Positions 9,732 to 16,665 of a stretch of DNA of 64,000 nucleotides are shown here, one piece after another. A model generated the notes under the pieces. The model did no database searches and was not told the origin of the DNA. It saw nothing but the letters and a program-made list of their open reading frames with translations. Position 1 is the stretch's first letter; every line of letters begins with the position of its first letter. The translations under genes were made by a program, and so were the position numbers. Location: contig NZ_VZQQ01000013.1 of assembly GCF_014397785.1 (NCBI RefSeq), forward strand, positions 1 to 64,000, in the 5' to 3' direction. This DNA comes from Paraburkholderia podalyriae (lineage in GTDB: Bacteria > Pseudomonadota > Gammaproteobacteria > Burkholderiales > Burkholderiaceae).

Positions 9732-10319
9732 ATGTCTGAAGAATATGAAGTACACGGTCCGCACGACCATGCCGTCGAACACGCCGGCCACGCCGCGCAT
9801 CACGACGCCGATCCGTTCGCGAGCCGCATGGCCGTAATGACCGCGATCCTCGCGACGATCGGCGCGCTGTGCGCGTACCAAAGCGGCAACGCCGAAAACC
9901 TCGCGCTGTTCTACAAGAACGAAGCCGCGATCAAGAAGACCGAAGCGTCGAACCAGTGGAACTACTATCAGGCGAAGGGCGAGAAGGAAAACCTCGCCGA
10001 ACTCGGCGCGGCGCTGTCGGCGCCCAATAGCGACGCGCACGCCAAATTCCTCGCCGACGCCGACAAATACAAGCAGCAGAAGGAGCCGATCCGCGCGAAC
10101 GCCGAAGCGATCGAAAAACAGGTGGTCGCCGCCGACACGCGCAGCGAAGGGCTGCTGCACGGCCATCATCGCTGGGCCCAGGCGACGCTGTTGATTCAGG
10201 TCGCGATTGCGCTGTGCGCGATCACGCTGCTCACGCGCAAGAACTGGCTGCGCAATGTGTCGTACCTCGTCGCGGGCGCGGGCGTGTTGACTGCGGGCGC
10301 GGCGTTTTTCGGGCTATGA
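9732..10319 (+). CDS. DUF4337 family membrane protein
   Basis: 195 residues. The ATG at 9732 is chosen because CGGAGAAT lies just upstream and the protein begins MSEEYEVHGPHDHAVEH, a His/Asp-rich N-terminus. One transmembrane segment lies near residues 35-55 (MAVMTAILATIGALCAYQSG) and two more near 145-165 and 172-192. Between them is a helical Lys/Glu/Ala-rich region (residues 60-135) likely to form a coiled coil. This layout matches the DUF4337 family, whose function is unknown. The gene is not in an obvious operon: the following sigma-factor gene is convergent with 60 bp between. Confidence 0.8.
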   Translation: MSEEYEVHGPHDHAVEHAGHAAHHDADPFASRMAVMTAILATIGALCAYQSGNAENLALFYKNEAAIKKTEASNQWNYYQAKGEKENLAELGAALSAPNSDAHAKFLADADKYKQQKEPIRANAEAIEKQVVAADTRSEGLLHGHHRWAQATLLIQVAIALCAITLLTRKNWLRNVSYLVAGAGVLTAGAAFFGL

Positions 10320-10379
10320 GCGCGGAGGCGGCGCTGATGTGCGCGCGAGCACCAACGTGCCAGCATCAACGTGCCGGCC

Positions 10380-11669
10380 TCAATGCGCAAGCCCGCGCGC
10401 ACGCTCCAGCAACAACTCGCGCTCGCGCGTATTGCGCGTCATCGCCGCGGCGCGCTCGAACTCCGCGCGCGCTTCATCGCCGCGTCCAAGCTTGACCAGC
10501 AGATCGCCGCGCACGCTCGGCAGCCAGTGATAATTCGCGAGCGCCGACTCGGCGGCGAGCGCATCGACGATCTCGAGTCCGGCCGCCGGTCCGAACGCCA
10601 TCCCAATCGCGACCGCGCGATTCAACTCGACCACCGGCGACGGCGCGACCTGCGCCAACGCGTCGTAAAGCGCGACGATCCGCGCCCAGTCGGTTTCCTC
10701 GGCGCGGCGTGCCCGCGCATGACACGCGGCCAGCGCCGCCTGCAACGCATACGGCCCGCTTGCGCCGCCGAGCGCATGCGCGTTATTCAACGCAGCGAGA
10801 CCGCGGCGAATCAGCAGCGGGTCCCAGCGACTGCGATCCTGATCGAGCAACAGCACCGGGCGCCCCTGCGCATCGGTGCGCGCGTGCGTGCGCGACGCCT
10901 GAATTTCCATCAGCGCGACCAGGCCGTGAACCTCACTGTCGTCGGACACGAGACCGCTCAACACGCGTCCGAGTCGCAGCGCCTCCTCGCATAGCGTAGG
11001 GCGCATCCAGTCGTCGCCGGCGGTCGCCGAATAACCTTCGTTGAAAATCAGATAGATCACTTGCAGCACCGACGCGAGCCTCGCCGCACGCGCGTCCGCC
11101 TGCGGCACCTCGAACGGCACGCGCGCCGCCGACAGCGTGCGCTTCGCGCGCACGATCCGCTGCGCGATGGTCGGCTCCGGCACCAGAAACGCGCGCGCGA
11201 TTTCGTCGGTGGTGAGGCCGCCGAGCAGGCGCAGCGTCAGCGCGACGCGCGCATCGGTCGACAGCACCAGATGACAGGCGGTGAAGATCAGACGCAGCAG
11301 ATCGTCACCGATGTCATCGGCGCGCGCGGCATCGAGCGCATCGACGAAATCGGGCACCACGTGCGCTTCGATCGCGTCGAGATCGTGGCCGAGCTCCTCG
11401 CGCTTGCGCGCATGCAGCGCTTCCTGGCGCAGGCGATCGAGCGCGCGGTTTTTCGCGGTCGTCATCAGCCAGGCTCCGGGGTTGTCGGGCACGCCCGCCT
11501 CCGGCCAATGCTCGAGCGCGGCCACCAGCGCGTCCTGCGCGAGTTCCTCGGCGAGCCCGACGTCGCGCACGATCCGCGCGACGTGAGCGATGACCTTCGC
11601 GGATTCGATCCGCCAGACAGCGTCGATCGCACGATGGGTGGCCTGTATCGTCACGACGTTAGCCTTCAC
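10380..11669 (-). CDS. ECF42-type RNA polymerase sigma factor with C-terminal helical extension
   Basis: 429 residues from a GTG at 11669; a second GTG at 11654 is a possible alternative. Region 2 covers residues ~20-90 (AEELAQDALVAALEHWP; NPGAWLMTTAKNRALDRLR) and region 4 ~125-185 (LTTDEIARAFLVPEPTIAQR). The rest is a long TPR-like extension with the characteristic YLIFNEGYSA, ALxNAHALGG and VELNRAVA elements. ECF42 sigma factors have this extension, lack a classic anti-sigma factor, and travel with DGPF/YciI-like proteins. Two such genes (11732 and 12326) sit directly upstream on the same strand, giving the order DGPF-DGPF-sigma. Confidence 0.93.
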   Translation of the reverse strand: MKANVVTIQATHRAIDAVWRIESAKVIAHVARIVRDVGLAEELAQDALVAALEHWPEAGVPDNPGAWLMTTAKNRALDRLRQEALHARKREELGHDLDAIEAHVVPDFVDALDAARADDIGDDLLRLIFTACHLVLSTDARVALTLRLLGGLTTDEIARAFLVPEPTIAQRIVRAKRTLSAARVPFEVPQADARAARLASVLQVIYLIFNEGYSATAGDDWMRPTLCEEALRLGRVLSGLVSDDSEVHGLVALMEIQASRTHARTDAQGRPVLLLDQDRSRWDPLLIRRGLAALNNAHALGGASGPYALQAALAACHARARRAEETDWARIVALYDALAQVAPSPVVELNRAVAIGMAFGPAAGLEIVDALAAESALANYHWLPSVRGDLLVKLGRGDEARAEFERAAAMTRNTRERELLLERARGLAH

Positions 11670-11731
11670 CTGCTGCAGACGGTTGCGGGTTCAGGGACAT
11701 GTACGCGAGTTCCGAGACGTGGGCCATGAAA

Positions 11732-12145
11732 TCAACGGCGATCTGCTTCGAGCTTGCCAAAGCGCTCGACTTCCGGCCCCGGCTCGAAGTCGTCGATTTC
11801 GAACAGCTGCCGCACCTCGATTTCGCCATCGGCGTGCTCACCGAACGGCGCCGGGAAGCGCCGCGCCCACTCCATCGCTTCGTCGCGCGAGCGCACCTGG
11901 ATCAGCGTGTAGCCAGCGATCAGCTCCTTGCTCTCCGCGAACGGCCCGTCGATGACGGCCCGTTCGCCGCCGCTATAGCGCACGCGCCAGCCTTTCGAGC
12001 TCGGCTGCAGACCCGTCGCGTCGAGCAGCACGCCGGCCTTCGCGAGCTCTTCGTGGTATGCGCCCATCGCGGCGATCAGCGACGGTTCGGGCATCTCGCC
12101 GGCTTCGCTCGCGGCCGTGGCTTTGACGATGATCATGAATCGCAT
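11732..12145 (-). CDS. YciI/DGPF-domain protein (ECF42 partner)
   Basis: 137 residues. The ATG at 12145 is preceded by AAGGAG at good spacing. It starts MRFMIIVKATAASEAGEMP and contains the family signature VIDGPFAESKELIAGY, which includes the DGPF tetrapeptide. The fold is a dimeric ferredoxin-like alpha/beta domain with a possible active-site His/Asp. Members accompany ECF42 sigma factors; a signalling or small-molecule-processing role is proposed for the family but unproven. The gene lies 62 bp upstream of the sigma-factor start and is probably cotranscribed with it. The C-terminal FEIDDFEPGPEVERFGKLE extension is common in the longer form. Confidence 0.9.
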   Translation of the reverse strand: MRFMIIVKATAASEAGEMPEPSLIAAMGAYHEELAKAGVLLDATGLQPSSKGWRVRYSGGERAVIDGPFAESKELIAGYTLIQVRSRDEAMEWARRFPAPFGEHADGEIEVRQLFEIDDFEPGPEVERFGKLEADRR

Positions 12146-12325
12146 GTCGTTGCTCCTTGTTGTTAGTGGTTCGTTGTGAGTGGATTCGTCGGAATCGCGT
12201 AGCGGCGCCACGACCGCTCGCCCCTCACTCACACGACGCGCGATGCACGGTCGGATCGACACGCGCGGCGGCTCCGGCATCCCAGGGAAAACACCGAAGC
12301 GGATGCGCGCTGGTTTGGCGCGTGG

Positions 12326-12679
12326 CTAGATGAAGCACGGCCCGAGCTTGCGCACCTCGACCGTGCACCAGGCCGCCGCCGGGCAGGACTGCGCGATCGC
12401 CACAGCCTCTTCGCGGCTGTCGCAGTTCAACAGAAAGAACCCGCCGATCATCTCCTTCGCTTCGGCGAACGGCCCGTCGACGAGCTTCGACTGGCCATTG
12501 CGGACCTGCACGCGGATGGCGTCCTTCTGCGACGTCAGCGACTCGACCGCGACCAGCTTGCCGCGCGTCTTCAGGACCTCGGCGAAACGCACCATCTGGT
12601 CGTAGAGATCGCGGCCCGCGGCTTCGCCGCGCTCCTCGCGTTGGTCCGTGGGTTCGACGATCAGCAGCATGTAGGACAT
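12326..12679 (-). CDS. YciI/DGPF-domain protein, second copy
   Basis: 117 residues from an ATG at 12679 (weak upstream GGAGACATC). It starts MSYMLLIVEPTDQREERG and carries KLVDGPFAEAKEMIGGFFLL, the DGPF signature. It shares architecture with the protein at 11732 but is shorter and clearly diverged, so this is an old duplication or two co-inherited paralogues rather than a recent copy. It is first in the DGPF-DGPF-sigma set, with 180 bp before the second gene. The C-terminus contains CPAAAWCTVEVRKLGPCF with three cysteines, which the neighbour lacks. Function is unknown. Confidence 0.88.
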   Translation of the reverse strand: MSYMLLIVEPTDQREERGEAAGRDLYDQMVRFAEVLKTRGKLVAVESLTSQKDAIRVQVRNGQSKLVDGPFAEAKEMIGGFFLLNCDSREEAVAIAQSCPAAAWCTVEVRKLGPCFI

Positions 12680-12993
12680 GATGTCTCCGATTGGGCTCGG
12701 TGGTGTACGCGAGTCGGTATGGCAACGACGACCGCCACGCGTGGCCTCGGCGGCAGGTAGGCGGCAAGCAGGCGCAGCCAGTCTAGCAAGCGGCAATCGC
12801 AGCGGCAAACGCGCCCGGGCGCCCCGCTACGGACACTCGTAACAAGCCGCGTCACTCGAATCAACCGGCCGCCCGCGACACGTCGATGCCGCTTTCCAGT
12901 ATTCTCCGGAATCCCTTCACATCCGCGCTCAAACAGCCGTCGCAGCCGGTCCGCGAAGGTGCCATTCAAATAATTCGAGCAACGGGGAAATTC

Positions 12994-14961
12994 ATGCATC
13001 GATCGATCGTGCGCACCGGCATCGCAGCCGCCGTCGCCTGCGTCTTTTTACCACTCGGCGGATGCGGCAACGGCGGCGATTCCGGCACGGGCTCGTCGGG
13101 CACGGCGCCGGCGACCACGACGTCGGTGAGCGGCACCGTCGCGGCCGGCAGCGCGCTGGTCGGCGCGAACGTCACGCTGATCGACGCGACCGGCGCGCAA
13201 GCCACCGCGACAACCAATGCGCAGGGCGCGTACAGCATCCCGGTGAAGGGCATGACCTTGCCGTTCTTCATCATCGCGACCGACGCCGGCGGCCTTTCCG
13301 CACCGCTGTCGTCCGTGGTCGCGAGGCTGCCCACCGGCACCGCGCCGGCCGTCGCCAACGTGACCACGCTCACCACCGCGCTCGCCGCGATGCTGACCGC
13401 TTCTGGCAATCCGATCGAGCTGGCTTCGAACAGCACGCTCGCGAAGCTCACGCTGCAATCGGTCCAGCTCGCGACAATCACGCTCGACACGATCCTCACG
13501 AACCTGCTCAAGCAGAATGGGCTCCAGACGGCCGGCTTCGATTCGATCGGCACCGCGTTCACGCCGAATCACACGGGCGCCGATGCGGTGATCGACTCGG
13601 TGTCGCTCGTCACGGGAGCCAACGGCGGTCGCGCGCTGGCGTCGAACGCGGCGCCGACCACGACCATCGTGCTGAACAACAAGACCGCGCAGGGCGTCGT
13701 GCTCGCCGCGCCGCCGGTCGCCGCGAACTATCTGGAGCCGCTCGCGCCGCTGCTGAGCGCCTGCGCGGCGAACGGCGCACTGAACAACACGTCGTGCTCG
13801 CCCGCGATCGACACCGCATTCAAGGAAAGCGGCTCGAACGATCTCGCGACCGCGCACGGCCTGACCGACTCAGCGATGACCGGCGCGGTGTTCGGTTCGC
13901 CGAAAACCCTCGCGTTTTTCATGCGCAACGGCAAGCAGCTCGCGCTCGTGCAACTGCCGCTCACGCTCGCGAACGGCACGCCCGCTGTGCTGTATAGCAT
14001 CGCGCAGCCGCTCGCGACGCCGGTCACGCTCACCAGCGGCATGCAGCTCGGCTGGAATCTGATCGGCGATCAGTCGTCGTTCGCGGTGGCGATCATGTCG
14101 CACATTCAGCGCCGCACCTACCTCGATACGCGACTGAGCGACGTGAACCGCTATGAGTCCGGGCTCGACATCAAGATCCCGACCGCGTCGAACCCGAACG
14201 TGTATTCGGCGTCGGTGACGGGGCCGGGTCTTGCCGCACCCGTGTGGCTGATGCCGCGCAGCGCATCGGGCAGCAGCTCGCTCGGTCTGGCCGATAGCGC
14301 ATTGAGCGCGCCGCCGGTGACGCCCGCGACGACGGGCAGCAATACTTCGCAGTACCGCTGGTCCTGGCAGTCGCGGTCGTCGACGGCGAGCTTCACGCCG
14401 CCGGCCTCGACGGGCTTTTATGCGGCGCAATCGCTCGATGCGGGCAGCGTGCCGCTCTATTCGACCTATACGGTCACGTTTTACGACATCAACGGCGCGC
14501 AGCGCGGCCAGTCGTCGGTCATCAATCCCGGCAGGCCGCTCAATGCGGCGGCGGGCAGTTCGATCCCGTGGCCGACGCTGCTGATGAACGACGCGACCAC
14601 GCAGTTCCTGACGCCGGGCACCGCGCTCGCCGATGTGCAGTACGCGCTAAGCGTCACCTGGTCGGGTCTCGTGAACGACGGCCTGAATCTGGCATATCCG
14701 GTTACGTCGACGGGGATCGCGGCCGCCGCGCAGACGTCGGCGGGGGGCGAGCAAGTGAACGGGTTCACGCTCGGTCCCGCCAACAACACGACCGGTGGGC
14801 AATATCAGGCGACGGTGCGGGCGGGCGTCGATCCGGCCGGCGTGCAAACCTGCACGAACTGCCCGTTCCCCGCGTTGACGGCGGGAGGCTCGCGGCTCAT
14901 TCAGTTGAGCGGCGCAAGGGACGGGACCGAGTCCCTGGATATCACGCAGTACAACGACTAG
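12994..14961 (+). CDS. Large surface or periplasmic lipoprotein with a carboxypeptidase-regulatory-like domain
   Basis: 655 residues from ATG 12994 (upstream ACGGGGAA as weak ribosome site). The signal peptide ends in LGGC (Cys24), so the protein should be lipid-anchored. A Gly/Ser/Thr linker follows. Residues ~45-110 (VSGTVAAGSALVGANVTLID, then ATTNAQGAYSIPVKG) match the beta-sandwich of carboxypeptidase-regulatory-like domains. The remaining ~540 residues, rich in Ser, Thr, Ala and Asn, resemble no enzyme I recognise. Two CxxC-like spots occur (CAANGALNNTSC; TCTNCPFP). It is divergent from the DGPF gene at 12679 and is followed at 15075 by a strong terminator. Likely an envelope protein of unknown role. 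Confidence 0.72.
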   Translation: MHRSIVRTGIAAAVACVFLPLGGCGNGGDSGTGSSGTAPATTTSVSGTVAAGSALVGANVTLIDATGAQATATTNAQGAYSIPVKGMTLPFFIIATDAGGLSAPLSSVVARLPTGTAPAVANVTTLTTALAAMLTASGNPIELASNSTLAKLTLQSVQLATITLDTILTNLLKQNGLQTAGFDSIGTAFTPNHTGADAVIDSVSLVTGANGGRALASNAAPTTTIVLNNKTAQGVVLAAPPVAANYLEPLAPLLSACAANGALNNTSCSPAIDTAFKESGSNDLATAHGLTDSAMTGAVFGSPKTLAFFMRNGKQLALVQLPLTLANGTPAVLYSIAQPLATPVTLTSGMQLGWNLIGDQSSFAVAIMSHIQRRTYLDTRLSDVNRYESGLDIKIPTASNPNVYSASVTGPGLAAPVWLMPRSASGSSSLGLADSALSAPPVTPATTGSNTSQYRWSWQSRSSTASFTPPASTGFYAAQSLDAGSVPLYSTYTVTFYDINGAQRGQSSVINPGRPLNAAAGSSIPWPTLLMNDATTQFLTPGTALADVQYALSVTWSGLVNDGLNLAYPVTSTGIAAAAQTSAGGEQVNGFTLGPANNTTGGQYQATVRAGVDPAGVQTCTNCPFPALTAGGSRLIQLSGARDGTESLDITQYND

Positions 14962-15074
14962 CGTTTGCCGCGCGCGGTTTCGAGTCGACGTCGCTAGATG
15001 CGAAAAGCGCCCCGTGGTTCTTCCCCCCAACCGGGAATACATAGTTCGAGTTCTTTCAACTGCGTGTGCCCGAG

Positions 15075-15101
15075 ACACCCCTCACGAAGGGGTGTTTTCT
15101 T
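15075..15101 (+). terminator. Rho-independent terminator after the large lipoprotein gene
   Basis: Perfect 8-bp stem (ACACCCCT paired with AGGGGTGT), 5-base loop CACGA, followed by TTTTCTT. It lies 113 bases downstream of the lipoprotein stop and separates that gene from the GMT recombinase trio. Confidence 0.85.
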
Positions 15102-15255
15102 GCCCGGCGAAATGACAAGCTATACCGTGCTTTGACATCGCATGTACAATGCGCGGCTTTTTGATGTGCGGTAGAGAAAGCTTGCGGAGAAGAATTACCT
15201 GCGCTGAACCCCTAGCGACCCCAGTCGACGTAGCTATGGCCGATGGGACCATCGC

Positions 15256-16656
15256 ATGTTGGTGACCGTCAAGGCCCGCGTCTACACCGACGCCTCGGGC
15301 ATCTATACACAGCTTCCTGCACTACTGACGCCGGCCGGCGCGCTGGAGCCGTTAGTCGATTACTGCCTATATCGCAGTCACGACCGAAGCTTGGCGTGGA
15401 TGACGAAGGTGACCCGCTCGGTGCGGATGTTCCTCGAATATCTTCAAAGCAACCCGGCCGAACGGGATACGTATCGCCTATTCCAGAACTTTGCCCAGCG
15501 GCTCTACACTGGGACCTTCGACCGGGAGACCGGGCTCGACCCAAGCGGCTTGTGCTGGGCGCCACGCTCGCCGCAAGATTCCTCACACATCATTACCCAT
15601 CTCTCCGACTTCTTTGACTGGCTTGGCGAAATGCGCCCTGAGGCGGCCAAGGTGAATCCTAGTTATGCGGGCGGCGCTTTTGACCGCATGACCGACGAAG
15701 CTGCTTACCAATACCGACGCAACAAGGCCTTCCTTGGACACACCTGGGCGGCAAACGCATCTCCCGCGGAAACTGGACACCGTGTGCGAGGTCGACGCCT
15801 GCCCAAGGTCGAAGCGGGCGAACCACCAGCCTTTCCGGAAGAGCGCTTCGAGGAACTGCTTGTCAAGGGATTCTGTCCGGCCGGCCGCTACGACTATCGT
15901 GGCATTCTCATCACTTTACTGTTGCACGGCGCGGGCTTCCGCGAGTCAGAGCCTTTCCACCTCTACATCTCCGATGTGTTCCCGGACCCCGCCAATCAGC
16001 GCCAAGCAAAGGTCCTCATTCACCACCCAGGCTACGGTGCCGCACCCGCCGATTGGCGCGATGAGCGGGGACGGCCACGTCGAGGCGACCGAGCGGAATA
16101 TCTCGCCAGCCAGTTCGGCCTGGTGCCTCGCACCAACCTGATGAGCCGCAGGCACGCCGGCTGGAAGGGCGGCACGCACGACGGCCCCTACTACAAGCAG
16201 GCGTACTGGTTCCTGCCGGAGTATGGCGAGTGGTTCCTGCACATCTGGCACCGCTATCTCGAACAGGTTGCGCGCTCCGAGCGCGACCATCCCTTCGCCT
16301 TCATCAACCTGAACCGCGCGCCAGTCGGCGCCATGTACACGCTCTCCCAGTACAACAAGGCGCACACCGCTGCGTGCGAGCGCATTGGGCTCAAGGTGAG
16401 CAAGGCGCTGGGGACAACGCCGCACGGACACCGGCACGCCTACGGTCGGCGACTTCGCAAGGCCGGCGTCGACAAGGCGCTTGTCCGCCGCTTTATGCAT
16501 CACGCCTCGATGGAGAGCCAGGAGGTCTACACCCAGGCAAGTACCCGCGAGGCCGTGACCGCGCTCAAAGCGGCCGCGCAGCGGCTGCGAGACCTGTACC
16601 CAACACCACGGTCCGCGTCTGACCTGTTGCTACCGGGCGCCGACTACAACGACTGA
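15256..16656 (+). CDS. gmtY: Tyrosine recombinase, Gamma-Mobile-Trio GmtY-like
   Basis: 466 residues from ATG 15256; no good ribosome site precedes it and a non-ATG start further up is possible. The C-terminal half shows a complete tyrosine-recombinase active site: Arg229 in GAGFRESEP, H390-x-x-R393 in PHGHRHAYG, His415/416 in RRFMHHAS, and the nucleophile candidate Tyr425 in SQEVYTQ. The N-terminal ~120 residues resemble a SAM-like core-binding domain (VTRSVRMFLEYLQ). Length, gene order and close spacing to the two following genes match GmtY of Gamma-Mobile-Trio elements. These are mobile islands described mainly from Gammaproteobacteria that carry anti-phage and toxin cargo. Role: strand exchange during integration or excision. 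Recombinase function is firm; the GMT label rests on trio context and recalled family features. Confidence 0.85.
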   Translation: MLVTVKARVYTDASGIYTQLPALLTPAGALEPLVDYCLYRSHDRSLAWMTKVTRSVRMFLEYLQSNPAERDTYRLFQNFAQRLYTGTFDRETGLDPSGLCWAPRSPQDSSHIITHLSDFFDWLGEMRPEAAKVNPSYAGGAFDRMTDEAAYQYRRNKAFLGHTWAANASPAETGHRVRGRRLPKVEAGEPPAFPEERFEELLVKGFCPAGRYDYRGILITLLLHGAGFRESEPFHLYISDVFPDPANQRQAKVLIHHPGYGAAPADWRDERGRPRRGDRAEYLASQFGLVPRTNLMSRRHAGWKGGTHDGPYYKQAYWFLPEYGEWFLHIWHRYLEQVARSERDHPFAFINLNRAPVGAMYTLSQYNKAHTAACERIGLKVSKALGTTPHGHRHAYGRRLRKAGVDKALVRRFMHHASMESQEVYTQASTREAVTALKAAAQRLRDLYPTPRSASDLLLPGADYND

Positions 16657-16665
16657 GTAATCCTT

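Noticed and set aside
15132..15150. TTGACA followed by TACAAT upstream of gmtY as a sigma-70 promoter
   Set aside because: The two hexamers are only 7 bases apart, far from the 16-18 needed; no alternative partner hexamer is found.
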